Assembly (NCBI GenBank): GCA_012963655.1
Contig: DTVI01000463.1
Span: 1 to 15,749, forward strand
DNA from: Sulfurimonas sp.
GTDB taxonomy: Bacteria; Campylobacterota; Campylobacteria; Campylobacterales; Sulfurimonadaceae
Length of the DNA stretch: 15,749 bases
Direction: 5' to 3'
Position numbers and translations under genes: made by a program
Part shown: one piece after another, positions 7,261 through 14,614 of the stretch
Layout: the number at the start of each line of letters is the position of its first letter
Position numbering within the stretch: the stretch's first letter is position 1
The notes under the pieces: model-generated
Databases searched by the model: none
Told to the model about the DNA's origin: nothing
What the model saw: the letters and a program-made list of their open reading frames with translations, nothing else

Positions 7261-8388
7261 TTAAAAATCAAAAATATCATCTGTTTCTTCTTCTATGACA
7301 GCAGGAGCAATGGAAGTAATTATTTGTTGAATACTCAGGGCTGTTGGTTGATGAATATGATGGCTATTCTTCATAGCCAAAGACTCAACTGAAAATCTTT
7401 GTACATATCTGTCCATATCTGCACTTACCGCGTCAAAAAGCATTAACACAGACTGAGAATCTATTTTCATAATCTCAATAAATGTGTCTAAATTGTTTTC
7501 TAAGGTTATGGAAAGTTCTCTAAAGTTTGTAGATAAAAGGTCTAAATACGGTGAATAATAAAAAAGAATAGAAGAAGCCTTAGCTAAAAGCCCCGAAATT
7601 CTATAGATCTGCGCAGGGTTGGAATCTTGAGCGTAGCTTGATATTATTTCAGGTATTTCCATAAAAATCTCTGATAAGTCTGCACCGTGGTCACTTAAGA
7701 AAATGACATTTTCTTCTCCCTCATCCGTATCTTCTTCAAAATAATCGTATAGCACTTTTGCTTCTACATTTTTAGTTGTAGTGTTTATAACTTTTACAGA
7801 TGCTATTTCTTTTTTAGCATTATCTTCATTTTTTTGAAGGCAGTCATTTCTTTCTTGAATTAAATCCCCGAGTTGCTGGTGTTTTGTTTCTATGGTGTTG
7901 TCTGAAGCACGCAATTTTTTATTTTGTTTTTGGAGTTGTTCATTTTTTTCGTTTAATTCATTTACGAGTTGTATGTTAACAATTTGAGTATAAGCATCCC
8001 TACAAATAGGATATAAGCCAACGATGAGATTATCCATATTCATGGGCTTAAGGATAAAACCATCAGCACCAGCCTTAAGAAGGTCTATTAAAATAGAGGA
8101 CTCGTCATGGGCAGACACAATAGAAATTTTTTGTTCAGGATTAACTTCTTTTATTTTCTGACACATCTCTATACCATTCATATTGGGCATATTAACATCA
8201 GAAATAACTAGGTCGTAATGATTTTTATTATATTTATCTAAGCCGACTTTTCCATCTTCTGCAGTATCTATACTTTTAAAGAGCATCTCAAATAAGGTTG
8301 TTGTTTTATCTCTTAAATCCTTATTGTCTTCTACATATAAAACATTTAGGTTATGAGAATATTTGTGTAAATCTTTTATTGTATGCAT
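7261..8388 (-). CDS. Response regulator: receiver domain, coiled coil and unassigned helical C-terminal domain
   Basis: A 375-residue two-component receiver protein. The receiver domain spans about residues 14-135 with all active-site residues: Glu20 and Asp21, phospho-acceptor Asp64 in ISDVNMP, Ser92 in IVSAHD, and Lys114 in ILKP. A highly charged coiled coil follows at about 138-205. The remaining 170 residues look alpha-helical, with no helix-turn-helix, GGDEF, HD or kinase signature, and end in a very acidic tail (EEETDDIFDF). I do not recognise the output domain; protein-protein signalling is more likely than DNA binding, but this is inference. No partner kinase is adjacent. The ATG at 8388 follows GGGGCC, a weak ribosome binding site. 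The gene lies opposite to and between ispH and rpsA, which are neighbours in related genomes. Confidence 0.85.
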   Translation of the reverse strand: MHTIKDLHKYSHNLNVLYVEDNKDLRDKTTTLFEMLFKSIDTAEDGKVGLDKYNKNHYDLVISDVNMPNMNGIEMCQKIKEVNPEQKISIVSAHDESSILIDLLKAGADGFILKPMNMDNLIVGLYPICRDAYTQIVNIQLVNELNEKNEQLQKQNKKLRASDNTIETKHQQLGDLIQERNDCLQKNEDNAKKEIASVKVINTTTKNVEAKVLYDYFEEDTDEGEENVIFLSDHGADLSEIFMEIPEIISSYAQDSNPAQIYRISGLLAKASSILFYYSPYLDLLSTNFRELSITLENNLDTFIEIMKIDSQSVLMLFDAVSADMDRYVQRFSVESLAMKNSHHIHQPTALSIQQIITSIAPAVIEEETDDIFDF

Positions 8389-8434
8389 AAGGCCCCGATA
8401 TGAAATAGATTGATTAATTTAAATGAAGAGGGCT

Positions 8435-8440
8435 TTTATA
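8435..8440 (-). promoter_or_regulatory. Candidate -10 box for the response regulator
   Basis: Read on the minus strand this is TATAAA, about 50 bases before the regulator start codon, with A/T-rich DNA upstream. It is a plausible but weak promoter call, based only on the hexamer and the distance. Confidence 0.3.
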
Positions 8441-8500
8441 GTTCATAAAAAAAGTTCTCTTTTATTAAAAATTATTCATATATATTTTAACAGTCTAGTC

Positions 8501-8506
8501 TATAAT
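8501..8506 (+). promoter_or_regulatory. Candidate distal -10 box for rpsA
   Basis: A TATAAT hexamer in the region between the divergent regulator and rpsA. If active, it would give a leader of about 150 bases containing the 17-base palindrome and the hairpin just before rpsA. A second, closer TATAAT exists at 8603-8608. Confidence 0.35.
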
Positions 8507-8514
8507 TCAAGCTT

Positions 8515-8531
8515 AGCTAATTAAATTAGCT
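8515..8531. repeat. Perfect palindrome AGCTAATT-A-AATTAGCT
   Basis: Two eight-base arms are exact inverted copies around a single A. It lies just downstream of one candidate rpsA promoter and upstream of the other, where a dimeric regulator could bind. No known operator consensus is matched, and short AT-rich palindromes can arise by chance. Confidence 0.4.
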
Positions 8532-8602
8532 TATGCAATCTTGTAAACTTATTATTTTTATAATTTATATAAAGTATAAAGGAATAAAAAGGAAATATGA
8601 GC

Positions 8603-8608
8603 TATAAT
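8603..8608 (+). promoter_or_regulatory. Candidate proximal -10 box for rpsA
   Basis: TATAAT lies 58 bases before the rpsA start codon. Transcription from here would start near 8615 and give a short leader that begins with an AT-rich stretch and contains the 8627-8645 hairpin. This is the better placed of the two rpsA candidates. Confidence 0.45.
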
Positions 8609-8626
8609 TTGCAAATTTTTATTTGA

Positions 8627-8645
8627 GGCGGTCTTAAAGACTGTC
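8627..8645 (+). promoter_or_regulatory. Hairpin in the rpsA leader
   Basis: Bases 8627-8634 pair with 8638-8645 around a three-base loop, giving eight pairs of which two are G-U. It ends seven bases before the ribosome binding site AAGGGA (8653-8658). There is no T-run after it, so it is not a terminator. Ribosomal protein S1 represses its own translation in E. coli through leader structure; a similar role here is only a suggestion. Confidence 0.4.
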
Positions 8646-8665
8646 CGTAAACAAGGGATATTTGT

Positions 8666-10324
8666 ATGGCTCAAGAGCTCGAACCAATGGAAGAAGAAAA
8701 CTTTGCGGCGATGTTTGAAGCATCAGAAAAACGATCAGAAGAATCAAATCGTATAGCTGATGGTATCATCGTAGAAATTCAAGAAGATAAAGCACTCGTA
8801 GATGTGGGTGAAAAACTAGAGGGTATTTTATACCTAAATGAGATTCAAGATGAAAATGGTGAACTCTTATATAATGTAAATGATACTATTAAAGTTATGA
8901 TTACAGGTTTTCGTAATGAAAGACCTCGTATTTCTCACAAAAAAGTGCTTGAACAACTTAAGACACTTGAATTTATCACAGCACATAAAGATGATTATGA
9001 AGACCTAATTGTTGAAGCAACTGTTACTAAGAAGAACCGTGGTGGTTATATTTTAGAACTTGATGGTGTAGCTTTCTTTATGCCTAAGTCTCTTGCAGCA
9101 CTTAAAGATGATGATAATGTTATCGGACGTAAGGTTAAAGCAGCAGTTATTAAGATTGATGAAGCTGAGTCTTCAATTGTTCTTTCTCGCCGTAAACTTC
9201 TTAATGAAGACCGTAAAAAACGTAAGCAAATTATTGATGCGCTTATGGAAGAAGACGTTGTTGTTGAAGGTACTATCAAGAAGATTACTTCTTACGGTAT
9301 GTTCGTAGACGTTGGTGGTGTTGATGGTCTTGTTCATTATAATGAGATTTCTTATAAGGGTCCTGTTAATCCTTCTAAGTATTACAAAGAAGGCGATGTT
9401 GTTCAATGTAAGGCAATTTCTTATGATAAAGACAAGCGTCATCTTTCTCTTTCTATTAAGGCAGTTATGTCTGATCCATGGGAAGAAGTTGAATCTGAAC
9501 TAGACGAAGGTGATACTATCACTGTTACTGTTTCTAACGTTGAACCTTATGGTGTATTCGTTGATCTTGGTAATGATATTGAAGGTTTCTTACATGTTTC
9601 AGAAATCACTTGGGACAAGAATATTAAGTCACCAAAAGATTACCTAGAAGTAGGTGCTGAAATTGATGTTGAAGTTATCGAAATTGATCCTAAGAAGCAT
9701 AAGCTTCGTGTATCTCTTAAGACACTTCTTCCTAAGCCATTTGATGAGTTCATCAAGGTTTCTAAAGAAGGCGATATCATTACAGGTACTGTAACAACAT
9801 TAACTGACTTTGGTGCATTTGTACGTGTTGGTTCTGTTGAAGGTCTTTTACATAATCAAGATTGTTCATGGGACAAGAGTACAAAAGCAAGAGATCTTTA
9901 CACTGTTGGTGATGAAGTAGAAGTTAAGATTGTTAAAATTAACCGTGAAGAAGAGAAAATTTCTCTTAACCGTAAGGCACTTCTAGAGTCTCCAGTAGAT
10001 AAATTTGCTAAAGAGAACAAGGTTAATGATATTGTTAAAGGTAAGGTTCGTGATGTTAAAGACTTCGGTGTATTTGTTTCACTTGAAGGGGACATGGACG
10101 CACTTATTCGTAATGAAGATCTTGAGCCATTAATCGCTGAAGAACTTAATCCAGGTGACGAAATTGAAGCAGCAATTGCAGTGATTGATGTTAAACGCGA
10201 TCGTATCCGTCTTTCAGTAAAAAAACTACAGCGTTTACAAGACCAAGTTGTTTTAGCACAAGTTAATGCTGAAAACGATGCTGGTAACTCTTTAGGTGAT
10301 CTTATTAAAGACCAACTAAAGTAA
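8666..10324 (+). CDS. rpsA: 30S ribosomal protein S1
   Basis: A 552-residue RNA-binding protein of the small ribosomal subunit that brings mRNA to the ribosome. Six S1 (OB-fold) repeats can be followed, starting near residues 28, 110, 198, 282, 369 and 455. The last four carry the classic pattern (YGMFVDVGGVDGLVHYNEIS, YGVFVDLGNDIEGFLHVSEI, FGAFVRVGSVEGLLH, FGVFVSLEGDMDAL); the first two are more divergent, as usual for the ribosome-binding end. Length is normal for Campylobacterota. The ATG at 8666 follows AAGGGA by seven bases. Codon use is noticeably more uniform than in neighbouring genes (many CGT, CTT and AAG), fitting a highly expressed gene. It starts a new transcription unit here because the regulator gene separates it from the pheS-ispH operon. 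Confidence 0.97.
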   Translation: MAQELEPMEEENFAAMFEASEKRSEESNRIADGIIVEIQEDKALVDVGEKLEGILYLNEIQDENGELLYNVNDTIKVMITGFRNERPRISHKKVLEQLKTLEFITAHKDDYEDLIVEATVTKKNRGGYILELDGVAFFMPKSLAALKDDDNVIGRKVKAAVIKIDEAESSIVLSRRKLLNEDRKKRKQIIDALMEEDVVVEGTIKKITSYGMFVDVGGVDGLVHYNEISYKGPVNPSKYYKEGDVVQCKAISYDKDKRHLSLSIKAVMSDPWEEVESELDEGDTITVTVSNVEPYGVFVDLGNDIEGFLHVSEITWDKNIKSPKDYLEVGAEIDVEVIEIDPKKHKLRVSLKTLLPKPFDEFIKVSKEGDIITGTVTTLTDFGAFVRVGSVEGLLHNQDCSWDKSTKARDLYTVGDEVEVKIVKINREEEKISLNRKALLESPVDKFAKENKVNDIVKGKVRDVKDFGVFVSLEGDMDALIRNEDLEPLIAEELNPGDEIEAAIAVIDVKRDRIRLSVKKLQRLQDQVVLAQVNAENDAGNSLGDLIKDQLK

Positions 10325-10333
10325 GCTTTCAAG

Positions 10334-10816
10334 ATGCACTCTATACTTGTAAAATGGCTTTTCCCAGCAATTTTTGTTGGGGTAGCCTTCTTTCTGATTC
10401 TCTTTTTGGTTCAAGTTAATCAAAATGATGCAAGTATATACGCCGATAAGGCAGATATCCCTCAAGCACAAGACCTTCCAAACATCCCTAGTAAAGAAAA
10501 ATGGATAAAACGTTTTTCCCAGCATGAGGATGAAGGCTATTTTTATCCTGTAATCGAAATGTTTGTGGAAGTGGATCTTAAAGATCCACCTAAAAAAATA
10601 ATTTCTTATGAGTTACATGCCGAAAATTTAGACCCTTACCAATTATTTTGTTTTAAAGAAGTGTTAAAACATTATAAGGTTAAATATATTTTTGAGCTAA
10701 AAAAAGAAGAAATGAAGCTTATTATTTATTCTAAAAATGTGAAACAATTAAAAAATATAGTAAAAGCACTAAAAAACTATGCTATAAATGCAAAAATAAA
10801 AAAGATAATTAGGTAA
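10334..10816 (+). CDS. Conserved-position membrane-anchored protein of unknown function
   Basis: A 160-residue protein with one N-terminal membrane segment (about residues 8-26, WLFPAIFVGVAFFLILFLVQ) and no signal-peptidase site, so it is probably an inner-membrane anchor with a periplasmic body. The body has a low-complexity linker, then a mixed alpha/beta region with many lysines from about residue 65 (YFYPVIEMFVEV) to the end. I do not recognise a domain. It sits nine bases after rpsA and before serA, the same place as the uncharacterised HP0398 in Helicobacter pylori and a putative periplasmic protein in Campylobacter jejuni, which makes it a phylum-wide conserved neighbour. Its stop codon lies at the foot of the following terminator hairpin. 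Function unknown. Confidence 0.8.
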   Translation: MHSILVKWLFPAIFVGVAFFLILFLVQVNQNDASIYADKADIPQAQDLPNIPSKEKWIKRFSQHEDEGYFYPVIEMFVEVDLKDPPKKIISYELHAENLDPYQLFCFKEVLKHYKVKYIFELKKEEMKLIIYSKNVKQLKNIVKALKNYAINAKIKKIIR

Positions 10817-10859
10817 ATAAAAATAAAATTACACAAAAGCGTAATTTTATTTTTATTTA
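10814..10859 (+). terminator. Perfect 19-bp hairpin after the anchored protein gene
   Basis: Bases 10814-10832 pair without a mismatch with 10841-10859 around an eight-base loop. The stem is almost pure A/T and its right arm is T-rich, so a plus-strand transcript could end here. It begins on the stop codon of the preceding gene and ends seven bases before the serA ribosome binding site, so it would separate serA from rpsA unless read through. Confidence 0.7.
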
Positions 10860-10877
10860 TAATTTAAGGAATTTTAT

Positions 10878-12460
10878 ATGTCTAAGCCTAAAGTAGTAGT
10901 ATGTGATCATATCCACCAAGCTGGTCTTGATATGCTTGCAAATGATGACCAAATTGAATATGTTTTTGCTGCTGATATTGATAAAACAGCATTATTAGAT
11001 GTTATAGCTACAGCAGATATTGCTATCACACGTTCTTCAACAGATGTTGATGATAAATTTATTGCAGCGGCACAGAATTTAAAAGCTGTTATTAGAGCGG
11101 GTGTAGGTGTTGATAATGTAGATATTGAGGGATGTTCTAAAGAAGGTATTATTGTTATGAATGTACCAACTGCTAACACGATTGCAGCTGTTGAACTTAC
11201 AATGACACACATGCTTTCTTGTATGAGAATGTTTCCTTATTCACATGACCATCTTAAAAACCAGAGAATCTGGAAAAGAGAAAAATGGTATGGTTATGAA
11301 ATGAAGGGTAAAAAGCTAGGTATTATTGGCTTTGGTAATATTGGGTCTCGTGTTGCTATCCGTGCTAAAGCTTTTGAGATGGATATTGTGGCTTATGACC
11401 CCTATATTTCTCCTTCTAAGGCAACTGACCTTGGTATGGAATACACAACTAACTTTGATGATATTTTAGCTTGTGATATTATTACTATTCACACACCTAA
11501 GAACCAAGAAACATTAAACATGCTAGATGTTGATGAAATGGCTAAAATGAAAGACGGTATAGTTTTAATTAACTGTGCACGTGGTGGTCTTTATAATGAA
11601 GAAGCTCTTTTTGATAACCTAAAATCAGGTAAAATCCGTTTTGCAGGTATAGATGTGTTTAATAAAGAACCAGCAATCAATCATCCTTTATTAGAACTTG
11701 ATAATATTATTGTTTCTCCTCACCTTGGTGCAAATACTTTTGAATCTCAATATAATATTGGTACACAAGCAGCAGCACAAGCGCTTAATGCAGCTAAGGG
11801 AATTGAATTTAAAAATGCCTTTAATTTACCTATTGATGAAAACAAAATTCCTGCCTTTGTTAAACCGTTTTTAGAGCTTTCTCAAAAAACAGCTTTTTTA
11901 GCAGCACAGATTAACAAGTCGGCTGTAAAGTCTATTAAAATATCTGCTCAAGGTGATATTTCTGCTTACCTAAAGTCACTTATGACCTTCGTGACTGTTG
12001 GAGCACTTACAGAGTCTTTAGGTGAAATATTAACTATGTAAATGCTGAATTTGTAGCACAAGATCGTGGTATATCACTTGATTTTGAAGAAGAAGCAAAT
12101 ACAAGTATTTATAAAAATAAAATCACTGTTAAATTAACAACTGAAAAAGGTACAGTTGAAATTTCTTCTACTATTTTTGATGAAGACGTTCAGCGTATTG
12201 TTGATATTAATGGTTTCGACTTAGATATTGAGCCTAAGGGTAACCTGATTATTTATAAAAATACTGATGTTCCTGGTGTTATTGGTCAAATTGGTACGAC
12301 CTTGGCCAAGCATGATGTTAATATTGCCGATTTCCGTCTAGGACGTAATAAAGACCAAGCCTTAGCTGTTATTGTTACTGACTCTGATGTATCTAAAAAA
12401 ACGCTTAAAGAACTTAGCGAGCTTGAGGCTTGTATTAGCGTAGACTACGCACGTATATAA
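10878..12460 (+). pseudogene. serA: D-3-phosphoglycerate dehydrogenase, interrupted by a one-base deletion
   Basis: First enzyme of serine synthesis in the cytosol; it oxidises 3-phosphoglycerate with NAD. The start ATG follows AAGGA by seven bases. The first frame (10878-12041) holds the substrate domain and the Rossmann NAD site (GIIGFGNIGSRVA), with the catalytic triad Arg235 (NCARGG), Glu264 (FNKEPA) and His282 (SPHLGA). It then stops at residue 387. The next frame resumes at 12032 with NYVNAEFVAQDRGI and runs without a stop through the ASB-type region and the ACT serine-binding domain (IIYKNTDVPGVIGQIGTTLA) to TAA at 12458-12460. The total of 1583 bases is exactly one short of a 528-codon gene, so one base is missing near 12027-12031. 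The intact long form is the type found in related genomes. Error or real mutation cannot be told from the sequence. Confidence 0.93.
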
Positions 12461-12465
12461 CTTCT

Positions 12466-12498
12466 TTTCAGTCCTTTGGACTGAAATATTCTTTTTTT
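12466..12498 (+). terminator. Rho-independent terminator after serA
   Basis: TTTCAGTCC at 12466-12474 pairs perfectly with GGACTGAAA at 12478-12486 around a TTT loop, and a run of seven T follows at 12492-12498. It starts five bases after the serA stop. This is a textbook intrinsic terminator. Confidence 0.9.
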
Positions 12499-12567
12499 AA
12501 CCTTTTCTCTTTTTGGAACAATAAATTTTTATAGTTTAGATATATGATAACTATTTAAAGGATTTAT

Positions 12568-12912
12568 ATGTCACGTACTTTAAATGAAATTTATCAGAGT
12601 ATTTTTCAAATGTTAGTGAAGTGGATAGATGGATGATTTTTTTGATGGGGTATTATAAGTTGAACATCATTCTTTAGCTCTAAAGCTATCTGGCGGCTAT
12701 ATTAGCGGTGAGGGAAGTGAACCACACTCCTTTTCTTTTACTAAAGAACATAAAAAAATCTTAATAATGATCTTATTGAATTGCAGGTGCAAACACAAGA
12801 AGAATGGAACACCTTAATTTACAGCTTAGCATATAATGGGAAATTCAATGTTAAGTATAGCTTGAACAAGACACTTACAGATGAAATAAGCCGTGTATTA
12901 GCGGAAGTCTAA
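12568..12912 (+). pseudogene. Decayed small gene, about 115 codons, with two frameshifts and a stop
   Basis: An ATG at 12568 has a strong AAAGGA ribosome binding site, but its frame (MSRTLNEIYQSIFQMLVKW) stops at 12634. Protein-like sequence continues in the next frame from about 12629 (MDDFFDGVL), through an in-frame TAA at 12656, to VEHHSLALKLSGGYISGEG and HSFSFTKEHKK. After a run of seven A (12752-12758) it returns to the first frame as LNNDLIELQVQTQEEWNTLI, YSLAYNGKFNVKYSLNK and a stop at 12910-12912. Three lesions in 345 bases indicate genuine decay. The original product was probably a soluble protein of about 115 residues. The segment EEWNTL...GKFNV faintly recalls the YezG-like (DUF600) immunity family, but I would not rely on this. 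It stands alone behind the serA terminator. Confidence 0.65.
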
Positions 12913-12953
12913 GCTCTTTACTCTTTTAATAATTTTTTACTAACTTCTTTTGC

Positions 12954-12959
12954 TATAAT
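12954..12959 (+). promoter_or_regulatory. Candidate extended -10 box for the thioesterase/flavoprotein pair
   Basis: TGCTATAAT gives an extended -10 (TGN before TATAAT) in a T-rich region. It would produce a leader of about 125 bases before the gene at 13090. The remaining gap from 12913 to 13089 is very AT-rich and shows no other gene; TGCAAAA near 12983 is complementary to TTTTGCA near 13018 across a wide loop. Confidence 0.4.
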
Positions 12960-13089
12960 AATATAAACTTATAATTAATGACTTGCAAAATTCTGTAGAA
13001 AAGTTTATCTTTTTTTAGTTTTGCATATATTTCTAGATTATATTTAAAATGACAAAATACTTACTATTTCCTTATAAAGGCAGGCTAAG

Positions 13090-13560
13090 ATGTCCATTCA
13101 AAAACTTTTTTCCTTATGGAACTTTTTTTCAAAATATAAGATAGGAAAGCTTCTTTTTTCCTATGCTATTGGTTTTGTAAATCCTTATACAGGCGCTTTA
13201 GGTGCGTGTATTGATGTTTTAGAAGAAGGACATGCAGAAGTTATTTTAAGAGATAAAAGAAAAAATAGAAATCATTTGCATTCTATCCATGCAATTGCAC
13301 TTACAAATTTAGGTGAATTTACCAGTGGTATAGCGGTCTTAGGCTCTTTAAAACCAAATATACGAGGTATTGTAAAGCATATATCTATAGATTTTTCTAA
13401 AAAAGCTAGAGGTGAGTTAAGAGCTGTATGTAGATGTGAGCTTCCAGTAATTAATGAAGATATTGACTTAGATGTTTATGCTAATATCTTTGATAAAGAT
13501 AATGAATGTGTGGCAAAGGTTAAAGTGGTTTGGAAACTTGGACAGGCTAAGGATATTTAA
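13090..13560 (+). CDS. Hotdog-fold thioesterase-like protein (DUF4442/PaaI type)
   Basis: A 156-residue cytosolic protein with the layout of small hotdog-fold acyl-CoA thioesterases. The signature lies at about residues 61-82: Asn61, His64 and His67 in NHLHSIHAIALTNLGEFTSG, with Glu76 at the usual acidic position of the central helix; this resembles the N..G..HGG/A...LAE pattern of PaaI and DUF4442 proteins. The preceding NPYTGALGACIDVLEEGHAEV strand pair and the late RGELRAVCRCELP strand fit the fold. Weak ribosome binding site (AAAGG) 11 bases upstream. Its stop shares one base with the start of the next gene (TAATG), so the two are translationally coupled and likely act together on acyl substrates. 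The substrate is unknown. Confidence 0.75.
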   Translation: MSIQKLFSLWNFFSKYKIGKLLFSYAIGFVNPYTGALGACIDVLEEGHAEVILRDKRKNRNHLHSIHAIALTNLGEFTSGIAVLGSLKPNIRGIVKHISIDFSKKARGELRAVCRCELPVINEDIDLDVYANIFDKDNECVAKVKVVWKLGQAKDI

Positions 13561-14516
13561 TGAATAAATTTTTACAAGACGCTGGAATTGAAGTTCCCAT
13601 TATTGGAGGCCCTATGTACCCTTGTTCTAACCCCGAACTAGTGGCGGCGGTATCTGAAGCAGGGGGTATTGGTATTATTCAACCTATTTCTTTAACCTAT
13701 GTACATGGATATGACTTTCAAGAAGGCATACGTTATATTAAAAGCCTTAGCTCTAAACCTATTGGTATGAATGTCTTAATTGAAAAAAGTTCTAAAAAGT
13801 ATGAAGATAAGATGAAAGAATGGTTAGATATTGCTCTTGATGAAGGCATACGATTTTTCATTACTTCCTTAGGTAAGCCTGATTGGGTAGTACAAAAAGT
13901 TCATGCAGTAGGGGGAAAGGTTTATCATGATGTTACAGAACTCAAGTGGGCCAAGATTGCTGTAAAGGCTAAGGTAGATGGACTTATTTGTGTGAATGCT
14001 AATGCAGGAGGTCACGCGGGAGATATTGAGGCACCTTGCTTGTATGAAGATTTAAAAGAGCTAGGTCTGCCTTTAGTGTGTGCTGGAGGTGTTGGGGACA
14101 AAAAAGCATATGTTGAGATGCTTTCTCTAGGCTATTTAGGAGTTCAAATGGGAACACGTTTTATTGCTACAGTAGAATGTGAGGTACCAAGTGATTATAA
14201 AGAAGCTATTATAAAGGCTTGTAAAGATGATATTGTATTTTCTCTAAACTTAACAGGCGTGAAGGTAAGTGTGATTAATACACCTTATATTCAAAGATTA
14301 GGACTTAAGCCCAATTTTATTGTTTCTTGGATGCTAGAAAACTCTATCTTGAAAGGTTTGGTTCGTATTATTTATATGCTTCGTTCTATTAAAAATTTAA
14401 AAGGCCTTGTCAAAGGAAAAAAGTCTCAGCAAGGGTTCTTTCAAGCAGGAAAAAGTGTGGAAGGCATAAGAAAAGTGGAAACAGTAAAAAAAGTTATTCA
14501 TAGTTTTATACACTAA
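13560..14516 (+). CDS. Nitronate monooxygenase-family FMN protein
   Basis: A 318-residue TIM-barrel flavoprotein of the 2-nitropropane dioxygenase/FabK superfamily. Seen in order: IIGGPMYPCSNPELVAAVSEAGGIGII at the N-terminus (FMN phosphate and barrel strand 1), GMNVLI around Asn71, NANAGGHAGD with the conserved His152, the phosphate-binding CAGGVGD at about 174-180, and QMGTRFIAT at about 196-204. The family oxidises alkyl nitronates; some members are enoyl-ACP reductases (FabK). Family membership is secure but activity is not. The gene begins in the stop codon of the hotdog protein, which favours an acyl-chain or detoxification role for the pair. The basic C-terminal part (about 265-318, KGLVRIIYMLRSIKNLKGLVKGKK) is longer and more positively charged than I would expect and might touch membrane. 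Confidence 0.82.
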   Translation: MNKFLQDAGIEVPIIGGPMYPCSNPELVAAVSEAGGIGIIQPISLTYVHGYDFQEGIRYIKSLSSKPIGMNVLIEKSSKKYEDKMKEWLDIALDEGIRFFITSLGKPDWVVQKVHAVGGKVYHDVTELKWAKIAVKAKVDGLICVNANAGGHAGDIEAPCLYEDLKELGLPLVCAGGVGDKKAYVEMLSLGYLGVQMGTRFIATVECEVPSDYKEAIIKACKDDIVFSLNLTGVKVSVINTPYIQRLGLKPNFIVSWMLENSILKGLVRIIYMLRSIKNLKGLVKGKKSQQGFFQAGKSVEGIRKVETVKKVIHSFIH

Positions 14517-14571
14517 GTGTATAATTTTATTTATGTATGAGATTATTGTTTTCTTGTCTTAAGTATTATCC

Positions 14572-14598
14572 ATTTTTTAGATAAGATATCTGAAAAAT
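14572..14598. terminator. Hairpin between the convergent flavoprotein gene and cheV
   Basis: Bases 14572-14583 pair with 14587-14598 around three bases, 12 pairs including one G-U. It is the only stable-looking hairpin in the gap between the two convergent genes. No T-run follows on either strand, the T-rich part being inside the stem, so it is an imperfect terminator candidate. Confidence 0.35.
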
Positions 14599-14614
14599 TC
14601 AAGTTTAGCACAGG

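Noticed and set aside
8950..10332. Several open frames on both strands within rpsA
   Set aside because: They are produced by the strong codon bias and repetitive S1 domains of rpsA; composition is leucine- or serine-rich shadow sequence.
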